A DNA stretch of 64,000 nt from Turnera subulata. Lineage: Eukaryota; Streptophyta; Magnoliopsida; Malpighiales; Passifloraceae. How positions within the stretch are numbered: position 1 is the stretch's first letter; every line of letters begins with the position of its first letter. Position numbers and translations under genes: made by a program. The notes beneath the pieces were generated by a model, which saw nothing but the letters and a program-made list of their open reading frames with translations, was not told where the DNA came from and ran no database searches. Positions 35,469 to 47,770 of the stretch are shown in pieces. The stretch covers positions 1-64,000 of the forward strand of contig JAKUCV010004855.1 of NCBI GenBank assembly GCA_028386065.3, written 5' to 3'.

Positions 35469-37214
35469 ATTTTCACTAGGTTTCTTCCTCGTGATGTCTT
35501 AATTCAGGCATCCTTAAATTTTCCTTCAAATCTGCATCAATTCCAACCGAATTCTTTGTCAGTAGTTTATGTCAATAAAAATCATAGGAATGATCTTGCA
35601 ACTGACCCTCATTCTTCTGCCATTTGAGAGATCCTGCCAATGATTGTCATTGGAAAGTGAAAACATTACCTTATTTGCAAACCATTACCCCTTGTCCCCA
35701 CTAATGTGCACAAGTCATCAAGCTAGGATCACTAGGACTTTTCAGTGTTATATTGCGGTTAGGTGAGGGCTATCAAAGGATGGTGGATGGATTGAACAAG
35801 TGTTAATGGCCTATGAGCTTGAAATATTTGGTTCCGTTTATGAACAGTCGGAGGCTGTATAGGGACTGTTTGATTTCATATCCCTTGAGATTTCATGCTA
35901 CCTCCTATGTTTTAAGATGGAGTTTGATTCACAAAACGCTGCCTTTCTCCTTGCTTCTTTTTCCCATGTTTTTTTCTTTTCTTCACTGGCCATTTTTTTT
36001 AGTGTGGCTGGGAAGAGAGTAGCTCACAACGTGTGGTGGCATTCTGGTCTTGCATTTGTTAAGTGCAAACAGTCTCAAACACCTTTAATAGGATCAATTC
36101 TCGCTCACAGACTCATAAACAGGGTGAGGCTGTTTGAAGGAACTTGTGCCTTTGGCACATGATGGCCCCTGTTTTGGCTTCAAGTGGTTGAGGTGGGGTG
36201 AGCAGGGTGAAGGAATAAATCATGGCCATCACATATTGGCTTAAAAGGGGTTTACAAGGGATTAATGTGTCAGGTATGGGATTGTGTAGTCTCTTTGGTG
36301 TGAAAAAGATAGCCTAGGTCCTTTCCTTGCTTGAAAACATCTGCTTGAATTTTGCCTTGATAGAGGTAAGGGCCTGTTCTAAGTTGAACAGGCTGAGCTT
36401 ATCTAATTTAGAAAAATTTTTTTTGACAAGAATCTTCCCAAGTGACAGATTTAATGGAATTTAGCTGCTTGATTAGTCCTGCTCTATTTCTTTGGAAAGG
36501 TAAGACAAGTCATGAGATTAGAATTTGAGCAGAATTTATTAGAATAAGAAAGGATGCCTAAATATAGAGACAGGCTCATACTGTCAGAAATATAATGAAA
36601 ATAGATGAACTTGAAATTGCATTTATTGAAATTCAAAAAGTACATGAAGTCATACATGGCTAAATTGCACCATAAAATACCCCAAACTGAAAATCTGCAG
36701 TGTCCTCATTGCAAAAACTAAACAAAGACAGGGTGTAATGCCGCAAATAAGAGACACAATCATACAATCGATGAAAAGATTGTAAACACTAAAAACATGC
36801 TGAAAAGTACATGGACAAAATAAACAAACACAGAAGTACCCCAAACTGAAATACTGCAAAGCACTTAGAAAGAACTAATGGGATGTAAGAAGGTGATATG
36901 CATGCAAACTAAATGTAACAGTGTTTCCCTGTGCATGAACAGGCTCAACCTGTGTAACAACAGACCCAAACAGTCCCTTACAAAGTAAAGGCTTTAGAAT
37001 TAAAAGAAAGATTAGGAAAACTTCTCTGGTCTGATGTGAAGAGGTTGCTCCATTGTTCCTTCCAATCACCTAGCAGCTTACAAAAACAAAAACAAAAACA
37101 AAAAGGGTAAAATGCATAAACAGAAAAGGAAAAACTAGGGAGGTAGAGTTTACCGCTTGGGTTGTCTCCCAAGAAGCGCTTCTTTCATGTCTTGTAGCTG
37201 GACACCCTCCTTGT
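35469..37214 (-). other. 3' region of the Athila-like element
   Basis: This is non-coding sequence downstream (leftward) of the integrase remnant. CTTGGGAGACAACCC near 37150-37170 on the minus strand is typical of the region just after pol in Athila-type elements. ACAGGCT-type near-palindromes occur near 35844, 36118, 36387, 36569 and 36938. TACCCCAAACTGAAA-like words recur at 36675 and 36836. No env or other gene is recognisable. Confidence 0.6.
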
Positions 37215-37600
37215 TTAAGAGGTATGAGGGTTTTGGCAAGGTTGAATCTCCCTGAAAATGCCCATGGTAGGAAGGTAAATTTTCAACCTCTTTCGATGGG
37301 CTATGAACGGGCTGACTCCATTACCATCAATCTCCATTTCTCCATGAGGAAAACAACGAACAATGGTAAATAGACCAGACCACTTCGATCGTCTCTTATC
37401 CTGGAAAAGGACTTGGTCTTCTTTCTTGAAAGCACGTTTGATGTTTTGACTATTGTGCCTTTTTATGGTTGTCTCCTTGTAAACCATGGCATTCCCATTC
37501 ATCTCCAAATGCTTTTCATTCAATTCTAGAGGAAGAGATTTTATCTCATTATTTTGTGCACAATCATCAGCTCTAGTTTGGTTGATAGCCACTGCTGTCG
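37215..37600 (-). pseudogene. Integrase C-terminal remnant of the Athila-like element
   Basis: The minus-strand frame ends at 37215. It contains ETTIKRHNSQNIKRAFKKED followed by RSKWSGLFTIVRCFPHGEME, the conserved C-terminal segment of Athila/Tat-type integrases that precedes the end of pol. It follows the protease frame within a few codons, so roughly the whole RT-RNase H-integrase core has been deleted. No catalytic function is possible. Confidence 0.8.
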
Positions 37601-39743
37601 AACAGGCTGCTGGATAGGCTGGGCCTGTTGTATTGACTTTTTGTTGTCACCAACAGTGTCAACCTGGCAGTAGGTGCCGAAGCACAATTCTGACTTAGGG
37701 GCCTGGGGTATATTGAAATTCATCGTATTTTCTCCAACTCTCAGTATCACCCTTCCTTCCTCAACATCAATCAATGCCTTAGCCGTGGCAAGGAAAGTTC
37801 GTCCTAAAATGATGGGTGTGTGGACATCCAATGCCATATCCATGACCACAAAATCAACAAGAATATAAAAATCACCAACCTTCACAGGCACATCCTCTAA
37901 TACTCCCACAGGATACACAAGTGAGTGGTCAGCAAGTTGGATTTTCATCTTTGTGGTCTTGATGTTTCCAAGGTCCATACTTTGAGTGATGGAAAGTGGT
38001 AACAGGCTGACACTGGCTCCTAGGTCACATAGGGCTCCTTCAATCTTCTTATTCCCAATGTGATCAGGTATTGTAAAGCTTCCTGGGTCTGAACATTTTG
38101 TGGGTGGTTGGTGTTGAATGAGAGCACTTCCCTGGACTGTCATGGCTACAGTCTCAATATCATCAATAGTTTTTTTTCTTTATCAGGATATCCTTGAGAA
38201 ACTTGATATATGAAGGCATCTGTGTAACCACATCACTGAAAGGAACATTAACATATAGCTTACTTAACATTTCCTTGAACTTACAGAATTATTTCTCAAG
38301 CTTGGATTTGTGGTATACTTCTGGGTATGGGAGAGGAGGTTGGTAAGGTTGAATATTCTAGGGCTGTTTCTCAACTCTTTTGGTGCTAATAGGCTCAGTC
38401 ACAGGCTCAGCTTGTGTCTGCACTGTTTGTCCCAAGCTGGATGTTGATACTGTTGCCTTTTTCTCCACAGCCTCAGGCGGTCTCGGCGTTGTTTCCTTTA
38501 ACTCCTTCCCACTACGAAGGATCACAACATTGCAATGTTCAATCCTTGGATTCTCTACTATTTCTCTTGGAAGAGCTCCTTATTGGCTAGTTGACAATGT
38601 GGCTTGCTGTGCAATTTGATTCTCGAGAATTCTTTTGTGGGACTTGATTTGACTAATCTCCTCATTCATTTTATTTTGGTTCTTGAGGATGGATTGCAGC
38701 ATGCTCATCATGTCTTGATGTCCACCTTGATATCCACAATGGTTTTGCCTCTGGTACTGAGTCTGTGGTGGATTTCTTTCTTCGTTTAGCAATCTCCAAG
38801 AGAAATTTGGGTGATCTCTCCAAGCTGGATTGTATGCATCCCCATATTGATTCTGCTGCTGCTGGATATAGTGGGCATGTTTAGAATCACATTCAACAAA
38901 GAGTGGACAACTAGATGTACCATGAGGTCCTCCACATCCTCCACAAGCTGAGCCTGTGGCTGCAGTTGCCTTGACTTAAGTAGCCCCCAATTGCTTCCGG
39001 AGTGTTTCTATTTCTGCCTCTAGCTTGGTTACTCGGTCTACACCAATTATTCCGGAGGCCTTGACTCCCCTAACTTGGGCCTTCCTTTTGGACAGGGCCT
39101 CAAGAATGGTAACTCCATCATTATAGTCTTTATCCAAGAATGCACCATTGGCCATCTTGTCCAGAGTGTTTTGATCTTCATCGCATAGGCCACAATAAAA
39201 TTGTTCAAGTTGCACAGCCTCATCAATTCAGTGGTTTGGACATCTCCTCAATAATCCCTTGAAGCGCTCCCAAGCATCACGAATGGATTCATCATAGCGT
39301 TGAGAAAAGCCAATAAGTTGTCGTCTCAAGTTTGCAGCCTTGCTTGATGGATGGTATTCCTTCAAGAAGGCTCTGACTAGACTGTCCCAGTCTGTGAAAT
39401 GGCCTGCTTTATCGTTGTTGAGCCACTCAAATGTTGCATCTTGAAGTGAGAATGGAAATACTCTCATGTACAACTGCTCCTTGGTCATCCCTGCTATGTT
39501 CACTATGCTACACACCCGTAGAAAATTTTGCAAGTGCGAGTTTGGATCTTCGGAGGGCATGCCACCAAGTGTGCGCCTCTCCAACATGCTCAGCAAGTTT
39601 GTTCGAATCTCATATGGGGCATCTACATCTGGAATGGCTATGCTATTGTGGATTATGGTCGTTGGTGGTTGTAGGAGCTGTGACATAGGGATGTAAGGTC
39701 GAACAGGCTGGGCCTGTGCTCCTTCTTTGGGTCTGTTCGCCAT
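37601..39743 (-). pseudogene. Gag and protease of the Athila-like element
   Basis: Translation starts at the ATG at 39741-39743 with MANRPKEGAQAQPVR. A retrotransposon gag domain follows (SMLERRTLGGMPSEDP, FPFSLQDATFEWL, FSQRYDESIRDAWERFKGLL). A Cys-rich segment GSACGGCGGPHGTSSCPLF (near 38920-38960) may replace a classic zinc knuckle. A glutamine-rich linker leads to a retropepsin-like domain with ALCDLGASVSLLPLS (near 38020), LVYPVGVLEDV and PIILGRTFLATAKALIDV. DLGAS at the active site is usual for this lineage. About five in-frame stops lie in the gag part. Gag and protease would package and process the particle. Confidence 0.85.
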
Positions 39744-39934
39744 GTTTTCCTGTTTCTGTTAGTTCTTTTTACAAATCTGGCGGGCTGTCTTTTGGATTTT
39801 CTGGTGGAAGATTAGAGTTTCTTGCTCTTGGGTTGGGGCATGCACCACCTGGAAACTTCAAACTTAGAAAAAGAAAGGATAAGATTATAACAAGCCTAAT
39901 AAATTGAGATAAAAAGTAATAGAACCAAGCGCCA

Positions 39935-39954
39935 GTCCCCGGCAAGGGGCGCCA
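39935..39954 (-). other. Primer-binding site of the Athila-like element (tRNA-Asp type)
   Basis: The minus strand reads TGGCGCCCCTTGCCGGGGAC immediately inside the 5' LTR. It matches the tRNA-Asp-type PBS (TGGCGCCGTTGCCGGGGA) of Athila-like elements with few differences. Confidence 0.82.
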
Positions 39955-39960
39955 AAAACT

Positions 39961-42136
39961 TGATGTGTGTGTTGTCGCAATTGGTTTCTGTAAGTGCACA
40001 GGGTTGTTGTAGTACTATCAAGGTCGTATCTACAGGGACTGGGTTGAGCCTGTTACCCTTCAATTAGACAAATTAGGCTTAAAACAATTAAATAAAAGTG
40101 GATTTGGGTGAATGCTAATTGAAATGTAAACTGAGTAATAAGTAAATGTAACAATAAGGTTGAAGTAGGAAGAGAACAGATTGAGAGAAGTCTTAGGCAT
40201 CCGGGGTTTACATGCCTTGATTTTATGCTTTAAATTGCTCAACAGCCTCAGGCACAGGCTGAGCCTGTGGGTGAGGCTGTATCTAATAAGATGTCTTGAA
40301 GGGGCTCCCAACCTAGTGTACTATCAACGGCTTTCGATCTTATTGATAGTTCCCTAAGCTTCTATCTACCCCATGTCACTAGAGTAGACATCCACTTAAG
40401 GGTGCAGTTTAGTATTAGTGCTAAATACCCATAGTCTCTCCCTATCTTCTTTCGAATGGCTAGGGGGTGAAGGCTGACTTATTGTTGGTCTAGCACTCCT
40501 GGCTTCTCCTTTCGGTCCTTCACCAGGCTGCTACTAAATTAAAAAGATTCTACCCAATAGTCAATCAAGAATCAAATTAGGAATTGTATTATCTTCTTGA
40601 CTATGTTGTCAGAGACTGAGGCTGTACCAGGCATAGGCTGAGGCTGTGCTGTGTATAGGCTGAGGCTGTTGACAGCCAAAGAGTCAATTAATAGAATCGG
40701 TTCTTGTAGGCACTCTCAACCTATACTGCACCCACTTGCTTTCGCTCATAGGTGCCTCCCATGGTTCTCACTCTCCTAATGCTTTCGCATCGGTCAAACA
40801 CAGGGGTTTAGGATTGGTGTTGAGGCTAGTTCCTCAATTAGTTTCTAACTCTCGTCAAAAGCTAAAAACTAAGGGTTGGTTGTTATTGTTCCAGTAGCTA
40901 TGGTTTCTCCTTTCAGTCCTTCACCTAGCTACCTGTAATCATGCATGGTTTGGCCAGAACTCAAACATGTATCAAGTGTGCAACAACCAAAACAAGAAAA
41001 TGGGTTAAGAACATGAAAGGAGCAATTTATTACATAAAAACCAGAGACATGTTGCACCCCTTCAACCTAAGATGGGTTATTTAATTCATGCTCAAAATTA
41101 TAGAAACAATAAAAGCGAAGGTGAGCATAGGTTTTGGAACAGATTGGAGGTTAGGGGCGACACAATTTCTGCAGAAAAAGCTACAGAATCGTGCACCCCC
41201 TTGAAAACCCAAAGTTCTGGGTTTTTAACCCTTATTCCAGACCTTCATTGGTGTTTTTAATGGTGGATGATCCCTGAATGCCTCCCTTGGTTCTCTTTTT
41301 CTTCTTTTGTAGGTGCAGCTCCTCTTTTCTCTTTTCTCCCCACTTGCTGGAAATCATGGGCGTTGAGCAAGTTGTTTTCTTCAGCTTTTCCACCGTGTTT
41401 GTCAGGATAGGCATGATGGGAAGCAAGTTGATTGGTGGATTGTAAGTTCCAAGGTACCCTTTGCAGAGGATAATTGTTCTTCAAGGTTGATTCCCTTTGA
41501 GTGGCATGTGCCTATCCCTTTTTCTCCTAGAAAGTGCTCTGGGAACGTCAGAAGAATGTTTGTTTATGTTAGTGGAGCATGTGGTGCAAGTGGTGTAATT
41601 TTATATTCCTCCCGTTATTTCTGGGTTTTGCAGGACATACAGGCTGAGGCTGTTGACACACAGGCTGAGCCTGTACGAGGTCTATTTGTAGTTCTCTTTC
41701 GATTACTTCTCCAATCGATTTCAGCCTCTTCTATAGATGATAAAACGTCATAAGTTCTCTTTGGATAGAGGCGAGGATTATGAGTTTCAGCGGAGATCTT
41801 GTGATTTGAAGACGGTCTGCGGCCTTCAAGTGAAACTGCAGTGAAAAATAGCCTCAGGGACAGGCTCAAGGGTTCTGCAACAGGCTCATGCTGTGACAGA
41901 GGCACAGGGACAGGCTTACAGGTTCCGCAATAGGCTCATGTTGTGGCTGAGGCTGTATCTTCAAATTCTTCAATGAAATCCTCTTGAATTGATCGAAATG
42001 CTCCTGAAATCACTAATCATACAGTAAGGGATGGAATTTGGAGGAATATGGTGGAATAGTACATAGAAGGCATATAGTCATGACGAAATAAGGGAAAATG
42101 ATATCTTAAATCATGACTAAAACTATGCATATTTCA
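39961..42136 (-). repeat. 5' LTR of the Athila-like element
   Basis: The inner end (39961) borders the PBS and reads TGATGTGTGTG on the plus strand. The outer end (near 42136) reads TGAAATATGCATAG on the minus strand. The LTR is about 2.2 kb with no coding capacity. A TATA-like CTACAAATAG lies near 41684-41694 on the minus strand. Perfect or near-perfect ACAGGCTGAGCCTGT words cluster at 40253-40278, 40610-40675, 41639-41674 and 41850-41955. The outer end is inferred, because no second LTR is available for comparison. Confidence 0.7.
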
Positions 42137-42137
42137 T

Positions 42138-42469
42138 ATGCATCAAGATCCTAATACTGCTAAGAAGAAGCGCAAAGTTAAGACTTTTGCATTCTATTCA
42201 TCACACACTGTGGTGATGGAAGACTTTGAGGAGCTTGGTGTGTCACAAATTCTGAAGAAGGTCAATCTTGGCTATATGGCAACTCTCAAAGCCAAGGCTT
42301 ACAAGACAATGACCAAGGAGTTCTACAAGAATCTGAAGTCAACAACAAATGCTTCGGGTGCCACAAAGACCAATACAACAAGTATCATGGGCAAAATGTT
42401 GAAGATCACTACTGATGACATCATTGAAGTGCTTAAGCTCAAGCCGGGAAAGCTCAAGGTGGTCTAAGC
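42138..42469 (+). pseudogene. Sirevirus env-like ORF, second part
   Basis: This continues the env-like ORF after the Athila-like insertion. The frame contains KKRKVKTFAFYSSH and MTKEFYKNLKS, recognisable as the conserved middle part of Sirevirus env-like proteins. It is interrupted at 42470 by copia element B; TAAGC (42465-42469) is the left duplication of B. Confidence 0.72.
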
Positions 42470-43972
42470 TGTAAGTAACCGGGCATGCAAACTTGACAAT
42501 CAAAATGCAGCGGAAAGACCCGGTACTCATGGAGGATCCATGTGAAGCTAACTAAACCGAATAACAATTTCTCGTACCTTGCTTGGTTGAGGTCTTTCAC
42601 CCAACTGTAGTGTAGAATCAGCAAGAACCAGATAAAAAATCCAGCTCCTCTACGATATCCATATGAACCGTCGATAACTAGCTAGCAACCGTCTCACGAT
42701 CACTAACCCGAGCACTCCCGAACCACAGTGCTAGCTGCAGAATTTTCGAGAGCTAGAGAGTAGAGAGTGTTTGATATGTTTTTCTCAAGTGTGAAGAGTG
42801 TGTTAAGCCTTGCTTGGTCTGAAAATCTGATCAAACCTTCACCCTATTTATACACACTTGAAATACATAGTTTATTAAGTCATTAGCCAACATAATCATG
42901 TCTTATCCTTCATCACTATGTTTCCATTATGACTTAATGCTCCACTAAGCATTAATTATGTATATCATCATATATAGGATTACACATCATATGGCACTAA
43001 TTCTGGTTCAATAATTCTGATAATTAGTGAGCCAAATCAGCCCAAAATGACCCGGTCCAACCATGGTCAACCCACCTGGTCGAACCACGGTCCAACCATG
43101 GTTCAACCACCTGCTCGAATCAACAGTTCTAAGTGTGTGACCCTGTAGGCACTTGTAACGTTTGGCAATAATTGTAAAATCTCATTTTACAATTATAAAC
43201 AATGAGCGGTGTCTAGCAACACATCATTGCTACCCAAACGACAAGATCAGTACTGATTCATTATGCCTCGGAAACATGTCATTATCCTTTCGTCCCATTA
43301 TCAAGATCAAACACGAGACATGGAATACGTCAATCTCGTATAAGGTTAATCTAAATTTCTTGATCCCCCAGTTAACTGTGTAAAACGGATATTAATGATA
43401 TCACCATATCACATAATCCGAGCATGACCATGCATTTACAGTTCAACTCTATCAAGAGGCCCATCTGATAATATACCCGTTATATGGGTTGGACGAATTC
43501 CATCTTGATCATAAAAAACCACTACACATTATATCATATACCCAATGATTACACTAAGGTCTACTCAGTTACGAATAGCCAAGAGTAATATAAAAGTATA
43601 TGACTCACATGTTGGGAACCTTGATGATCTCAGGTCTAAGGACAATACATATAAGAACCACTAATGACAATCATATAACATTCCATGTAGTGTTCTTATG
43701 TTGGGTCGGTCCAGTCCACAAGTTCTCTAACTTGTACCCGTTTGTAGAATTCATATCTCATATAATTCTCAACATACACTAGTCTAATTTATTATTATAA
43801 CCCATCCATAATAATAATCGACTAGGGACATTTAAGAATATAAAATATTCTAGGGTTATAAATATGTGCAAGCGTTTATCTCATAAACATATTTATTGGA
43901 ATAACCTTAATGTATATACATGACTATTTTACAATCATCCATTGATTGGCTTTTGGGCATATTACACTAACA
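42470..43972 (-). repeat. 3' LTR of Angela-like copy B
   Basis: This 1503-bp LTR starts TGTTAGTGTAATATG at 43972 and ends TTACTTACA at 42470 on the minus strand. The TATA box TATAAATAG is at 42844-42852. It is adjacent to the polypurine tract of pol. Confidence 0.95.
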
Positions 43973-43985
43973 ATCTCCCACTTGC
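43973..43985 (-). other. Polypurine tract of Angela-like copy B
   Basis: The minus strand reads CAAGTGGGAGAT immediately before the LTR start TGTTAG. This is the standard plant copia plus-strand primer. Confidence 0.8.
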
Positions 43986-43986
43986 A

Positions 43987-46900
43987 CTAAAGCCAATCAT
44001 CCATGTATCTAATACCAATGGATGCAGTATGACCATCATGCTTCTGTTGTGTGAGCGGCTTAGTCAGTGGATCTGCTACATTGTTCTCAGAAGGAACTTT
44101 GCACAGCCTGACATTGCCTCTATCAATGATCTCTCTAATAAGATGATAGCGTCGGAGTATATGTTTGGATCTCTGGTGGTATCTAGGTTCTTGAGCCTGT
44201 GCGATTGTCCCATTGTTGTCACAATAGAGCTCAATTGGACTGTCAATACTAGGAACCACCCCAAGTTCAGTTACGAACTTCTTAATCCAAACAGCCTCTT
44301 TCGCCGCATCTGAGGCGGCTATGTACTCAGCCTCAGTTGTAGAGTCGGCAACTGTCTCTTTCTTTGAACTCTTCCAGCATACAGCACCACCTCCAAGGCA
44401 AAACACATAACCTGATTGCAATCTAAAATCATCCCTGTCAATTTGAAAGCTAGCATCTGTGTAACCCTTTACAACAAGCTCATCAATGCTTCCAAATACA
44501 AGGAATGCATCCTTAGTCCTTCTCAAGTACTTAAGGATGTTCTTAACCGCTGTCCAGTGACTTTCACCGGCATCAGAATGGTATCTGCTTGTGACACTTA
44601 ATGCATATGCGACATTCGGTCGAGTACATAGCATGGCATGCATGATAGATCCTATTGCTGATGCATAAGGAATCTTACTCGTCCGCTCTCTCTCCTTAGA
44701 TGTTCTAGGACATTGATTCTTTGAGAGAGATACGCTATGTGACATGGGCAAGAAATCTTTCTTGGAATCTTGCATGCTAAACCTCTTTAGCACTTTGTCA
44801 ATATATGTACTGTGACTTAGTCCAAGAAGTCTTTTGGATCTATCTCTATAGATCTTTATGCCTAACATATAGACAACTTCTCCTAAGTCCTACATTTTTT
44901 TTAGAAACCCTTGTTACTTGATTTAATGATATAATATTTGTTAATTTTAATTTCGGACATTAATTTAAAGTCGAGATATACGTATAATTTGCCCTTTTTA
45001 TTTCCCTGATGAAAATATATCTTCAGAATACATAATTACTAATTAAATTAAATTAAATTAAATGTTTCTTTTACATTTTTTTCCAACAAGTGCAGTCTTA
45101 GAGGCAATGTTTAAAAAAAAATTAAAGCCACTGTTATTAACGATTTATGTAACAGCCCGGGTAATTTTTACGTTTTTACCGGAACCGTAATAATTTATTT
45201 TACAGTTATTTACCATTAAAATTAATCTTGGGTAATTAATTTATGGTAATTCGTGCGTGGGATTCCGAAATCGAGTCTTGTTCCACGCTCGGGATTTTTC
45301 TGCGGATTTTCCGGACCAAGTTGGGATTTTCCGGACCAAGTTGGAATTTTACAGACTGTAGTGTCGGAATATCATTCCCAATGAGTAGAATGTCGCCAAC
45401 ATACAATAGTAAGAAAATGATTGTGCTCCCACTAATCTTCTTGTAAGCACATGGCTCATCTTCATTTTTAATGAAACCAAACTCTTTGATCACTTTATTA
45501 AAACGAAGATTCTAACTCCTAGAAGCTTGCTTCAATCCATAGATGGATCTCTGCAATTTGCATACCTTATTAGCATTCTCTGGAGTGACAAAACCTTCAG
45601 GTTGTGTCATTACACATCCTCTAAAAGATTTCCATTAAGGAAAGCGGTTTTGACATCCATTTGCCATATCTCATAATCATGGTATGCTGCTATAGCCAAT
45701 AGAATCCGGATGGATTTAACCATTGCAACTGGCGAGAAAGTTTCATCATAGTCAATACCATGAACTTGCTTGAAACCTTTTGCAACCAATTGCCCTTTAA
45801 AGGTAATCACATTACCTTCCATGTCGGTCTTTTTCTTATAGACCCATTTGCACCCTATGGGTTTTACCCCCTCAGGTGGATCAACCAAGGTCCATACCTT
45901 GTTTTCATACATGGATTCCATCTCCGAATTCATGGCTTCTAGCCACTTCTTAGAGTCTGGACCCGTAATAGCTTGCTGATAGGAAGTGGGCTCATCCTCA
46001 TCTATGAGCATCACGTCTCCTGTATGAGTCATAAGAAATCCATTTCTCTCAGGCTCATACCGAGTCCTATCAGACCTACGCGGTCCGTGTGTTACAGGTA
46101 CAGGATTCTCACCCACAACAACTTGTGGTTCCTGTCCTTGTTCCATCTCAGCCTCTATATCTCGAACTTCTTCGAGTTCTATTTTTCTCCCACTGATCTT
46201 TCTAGAAATGAATTCTCTTTCTAGAAAAATAGCAGTATGAGCAACAAAAACTTTGTGCTCTGTGGGATTATAGAAATAATATCCTTTAGTTTCCTTAGGA
46301 TATCCAACAAAGAGGCACTTGACGGATTTAGGGCCGAGTTTATCTGATGCTTCTCGTCTCACGAAAGCCTCACAACCCCAGATCCTCATAAAAAACAAAT
46401 TGGGACGCTTCTCTGTCCATATCTCATATGGTGTCTTTTCAACCGATTTAGATGGAACACGGTTAAGTGTAAAGGCAGCACTTAATAATGCATGTCCCCA
46501 AAATGAAGAAGGAAGGTCAGCTTGACTCATCATGGAATGAACCATGTTTAACAAAGTTCTATTCCTCCTTTCAGATACACCATTCCATTGAGGCGTACCT
46601 AGTGGAGTAAGCTCTGATACAATACCACATTGCTTTAGATGATCAAGAAAATCTCGGTCTAAGTATTCACCTCCTCGATCAGATCGAAGCATTTTAATAC
46701 TCTTGCCGAGTTGATTCTGTACTTCACTCTTGGATTCTTTGAACTTTTCAAAGGATTCTGACTTGTGTTTCATAAGATACACATAGCCATATCTACTGTA
46801 ATCATCAGTAAATGTAATGAAGTACTGAAAACCACCGCTAGCCTGTGTTGACATAGGTCCGCATACATCAGAATGTATAAGACCTAACAAGTCCGAAGCT

Positions 46901-47770
46901 CTTTCACCTTTACCGGCAAAAGGTGCCTTCGTCATTTTCCCTAATAAACATGACTCACATGTCTCATATGATTCAAAATCAAATGAGTTCAAAAGTCCAT
47001 CTTTATGGAGTTTAGAAATACGAGTCTCATTTATATGGCCCAATCGACAATACCAGAGATAGGTTTCATTAGAATCGTTTAATCTAACATTCTTCGTATT
47101 ATTGTTATAGATTGGTGTTTTTAGGTTTATAACATACAAACCATTGCTTAAATATGCACCACCATAATAAATATCATTGAAGTAAATAGAACAACAATTG
47201 TTCTTTATTACAAATGAAAAACCTTTCTTGTCCAGACAAGAGACAGAAATCAAATTCCTGCTTGTAGTAGGTACATAATAGCAATCATCAAGTTCCAAAA
47301 CCAAATCACTCGGTAAAGATAGATGGTAAGTCCCTACGACTAATGCAGCAACTCTTGCTCCATTTCCAACGCGCAGGTCTATCTCTCCCTTTGCTAATCT
47401 TCTACTCTTTCTCAGTTCCTACACATTTACACAATTGTGAGAACCACATCCGGGGTCTAATACCCATGATGCAGAGATAGAGATATTAGCTTCTATAACA
47501 AAAATACCTGAAGTGGAAGTCTTACTTCCCTTCTGTTTCTTCACCTCTTCAAGGTAAATAGGGCAGTTGCATTTTCAATGGCCAGGTTTGTTGTAATGGA
47601 AACATTGTCCTTCCTTTGCAATACCACCTTTGGGTTTCAGCACATGTGAACAAGAAGATGCACATGCACCAAACTTTTTGGCACATTTCTTCTTCTTGTA
47701 AAACTTGGCTTTACCCTTTCCTTTGCCTTTTCCAACCATCAAAATGTTGTTGGATTTGTTTGCCTTCATT
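43987..47770 (-). pseudogene. Pol of Angela-like copy B
   Basis: From right to left: zinc knuckle remnant (near 47575-47620), protease with D-P-G in place of D-T-G (near 47451), then a 564-codon open frame (45610-47304) with GAG-pre-integrase, an HHCC-type zinc site, the integrase core (SDVCGPM, RSDRGGEY, PQWNGVSERR) and the start of RT (FKGQLVAKGFKQ, TAFLNGNLLEDV). A further RT piece near 45349-45600 has YVGD (45392-45403) where YVDD is expected. RT ends and RNase H lie at 43987-44893 (LGIKIYRDRS, ADSTTEAEYIAAS, HQRSKHILRRYHLI). The frame is split by stops and by the 44893-45348 segment. Substitutions at both catalytic sites make the enzymes inactive. Confidence 0.92.
44893..45348. repeat. 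Non-copia segment inside RT of copy B
   Basis: The segment separates KDLGEVVYMLG (44870-44893) from GNDIPTLQSVK (45349), so a piece of RT is replaced. Within it, TGTAACAGCCCGGGTAATTT at 45148 resembles the start of the 17338-22236 LTR. A (AAATT)n run lies at 45042-45060. A truncated TGTAAC-type LTR plus filler DNA is the likeliest content; no duplication was identified. Confidence 0.55.

Larger units (their letters stand above)
35469..42137 (-). mobile_element. Athila-like Ty3/gypsy deletion derivative
   Basis: This minus-strand insertion sits in the Sirevirus env-like ORF. From right to left it has a 5' LTR (39961-42136), a tRNA-Asp-type PBS, gag, protease, then directly an integrase C terminus, and a long 3' region. 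RT, RNase H and the integrase core are absent. No 3' LTR was found on the left, so that side is truncated or rearranged. The 9-mer ATGCATCAA flanks it (35460-35468 and 42138-42146); this is longer than the usual 5-bp duplication and may be microhomology. A 15-bp near-palindrome is scattered through the whole element. Confidence 0.82.

Noticed and set aside
35813..36162. Possible env gene of the Athila-like element
   Set aside because: The frames are short, on the strand opposite to the element, and have no conserved motif; the hydrophobic run comes from a T-rich tract.
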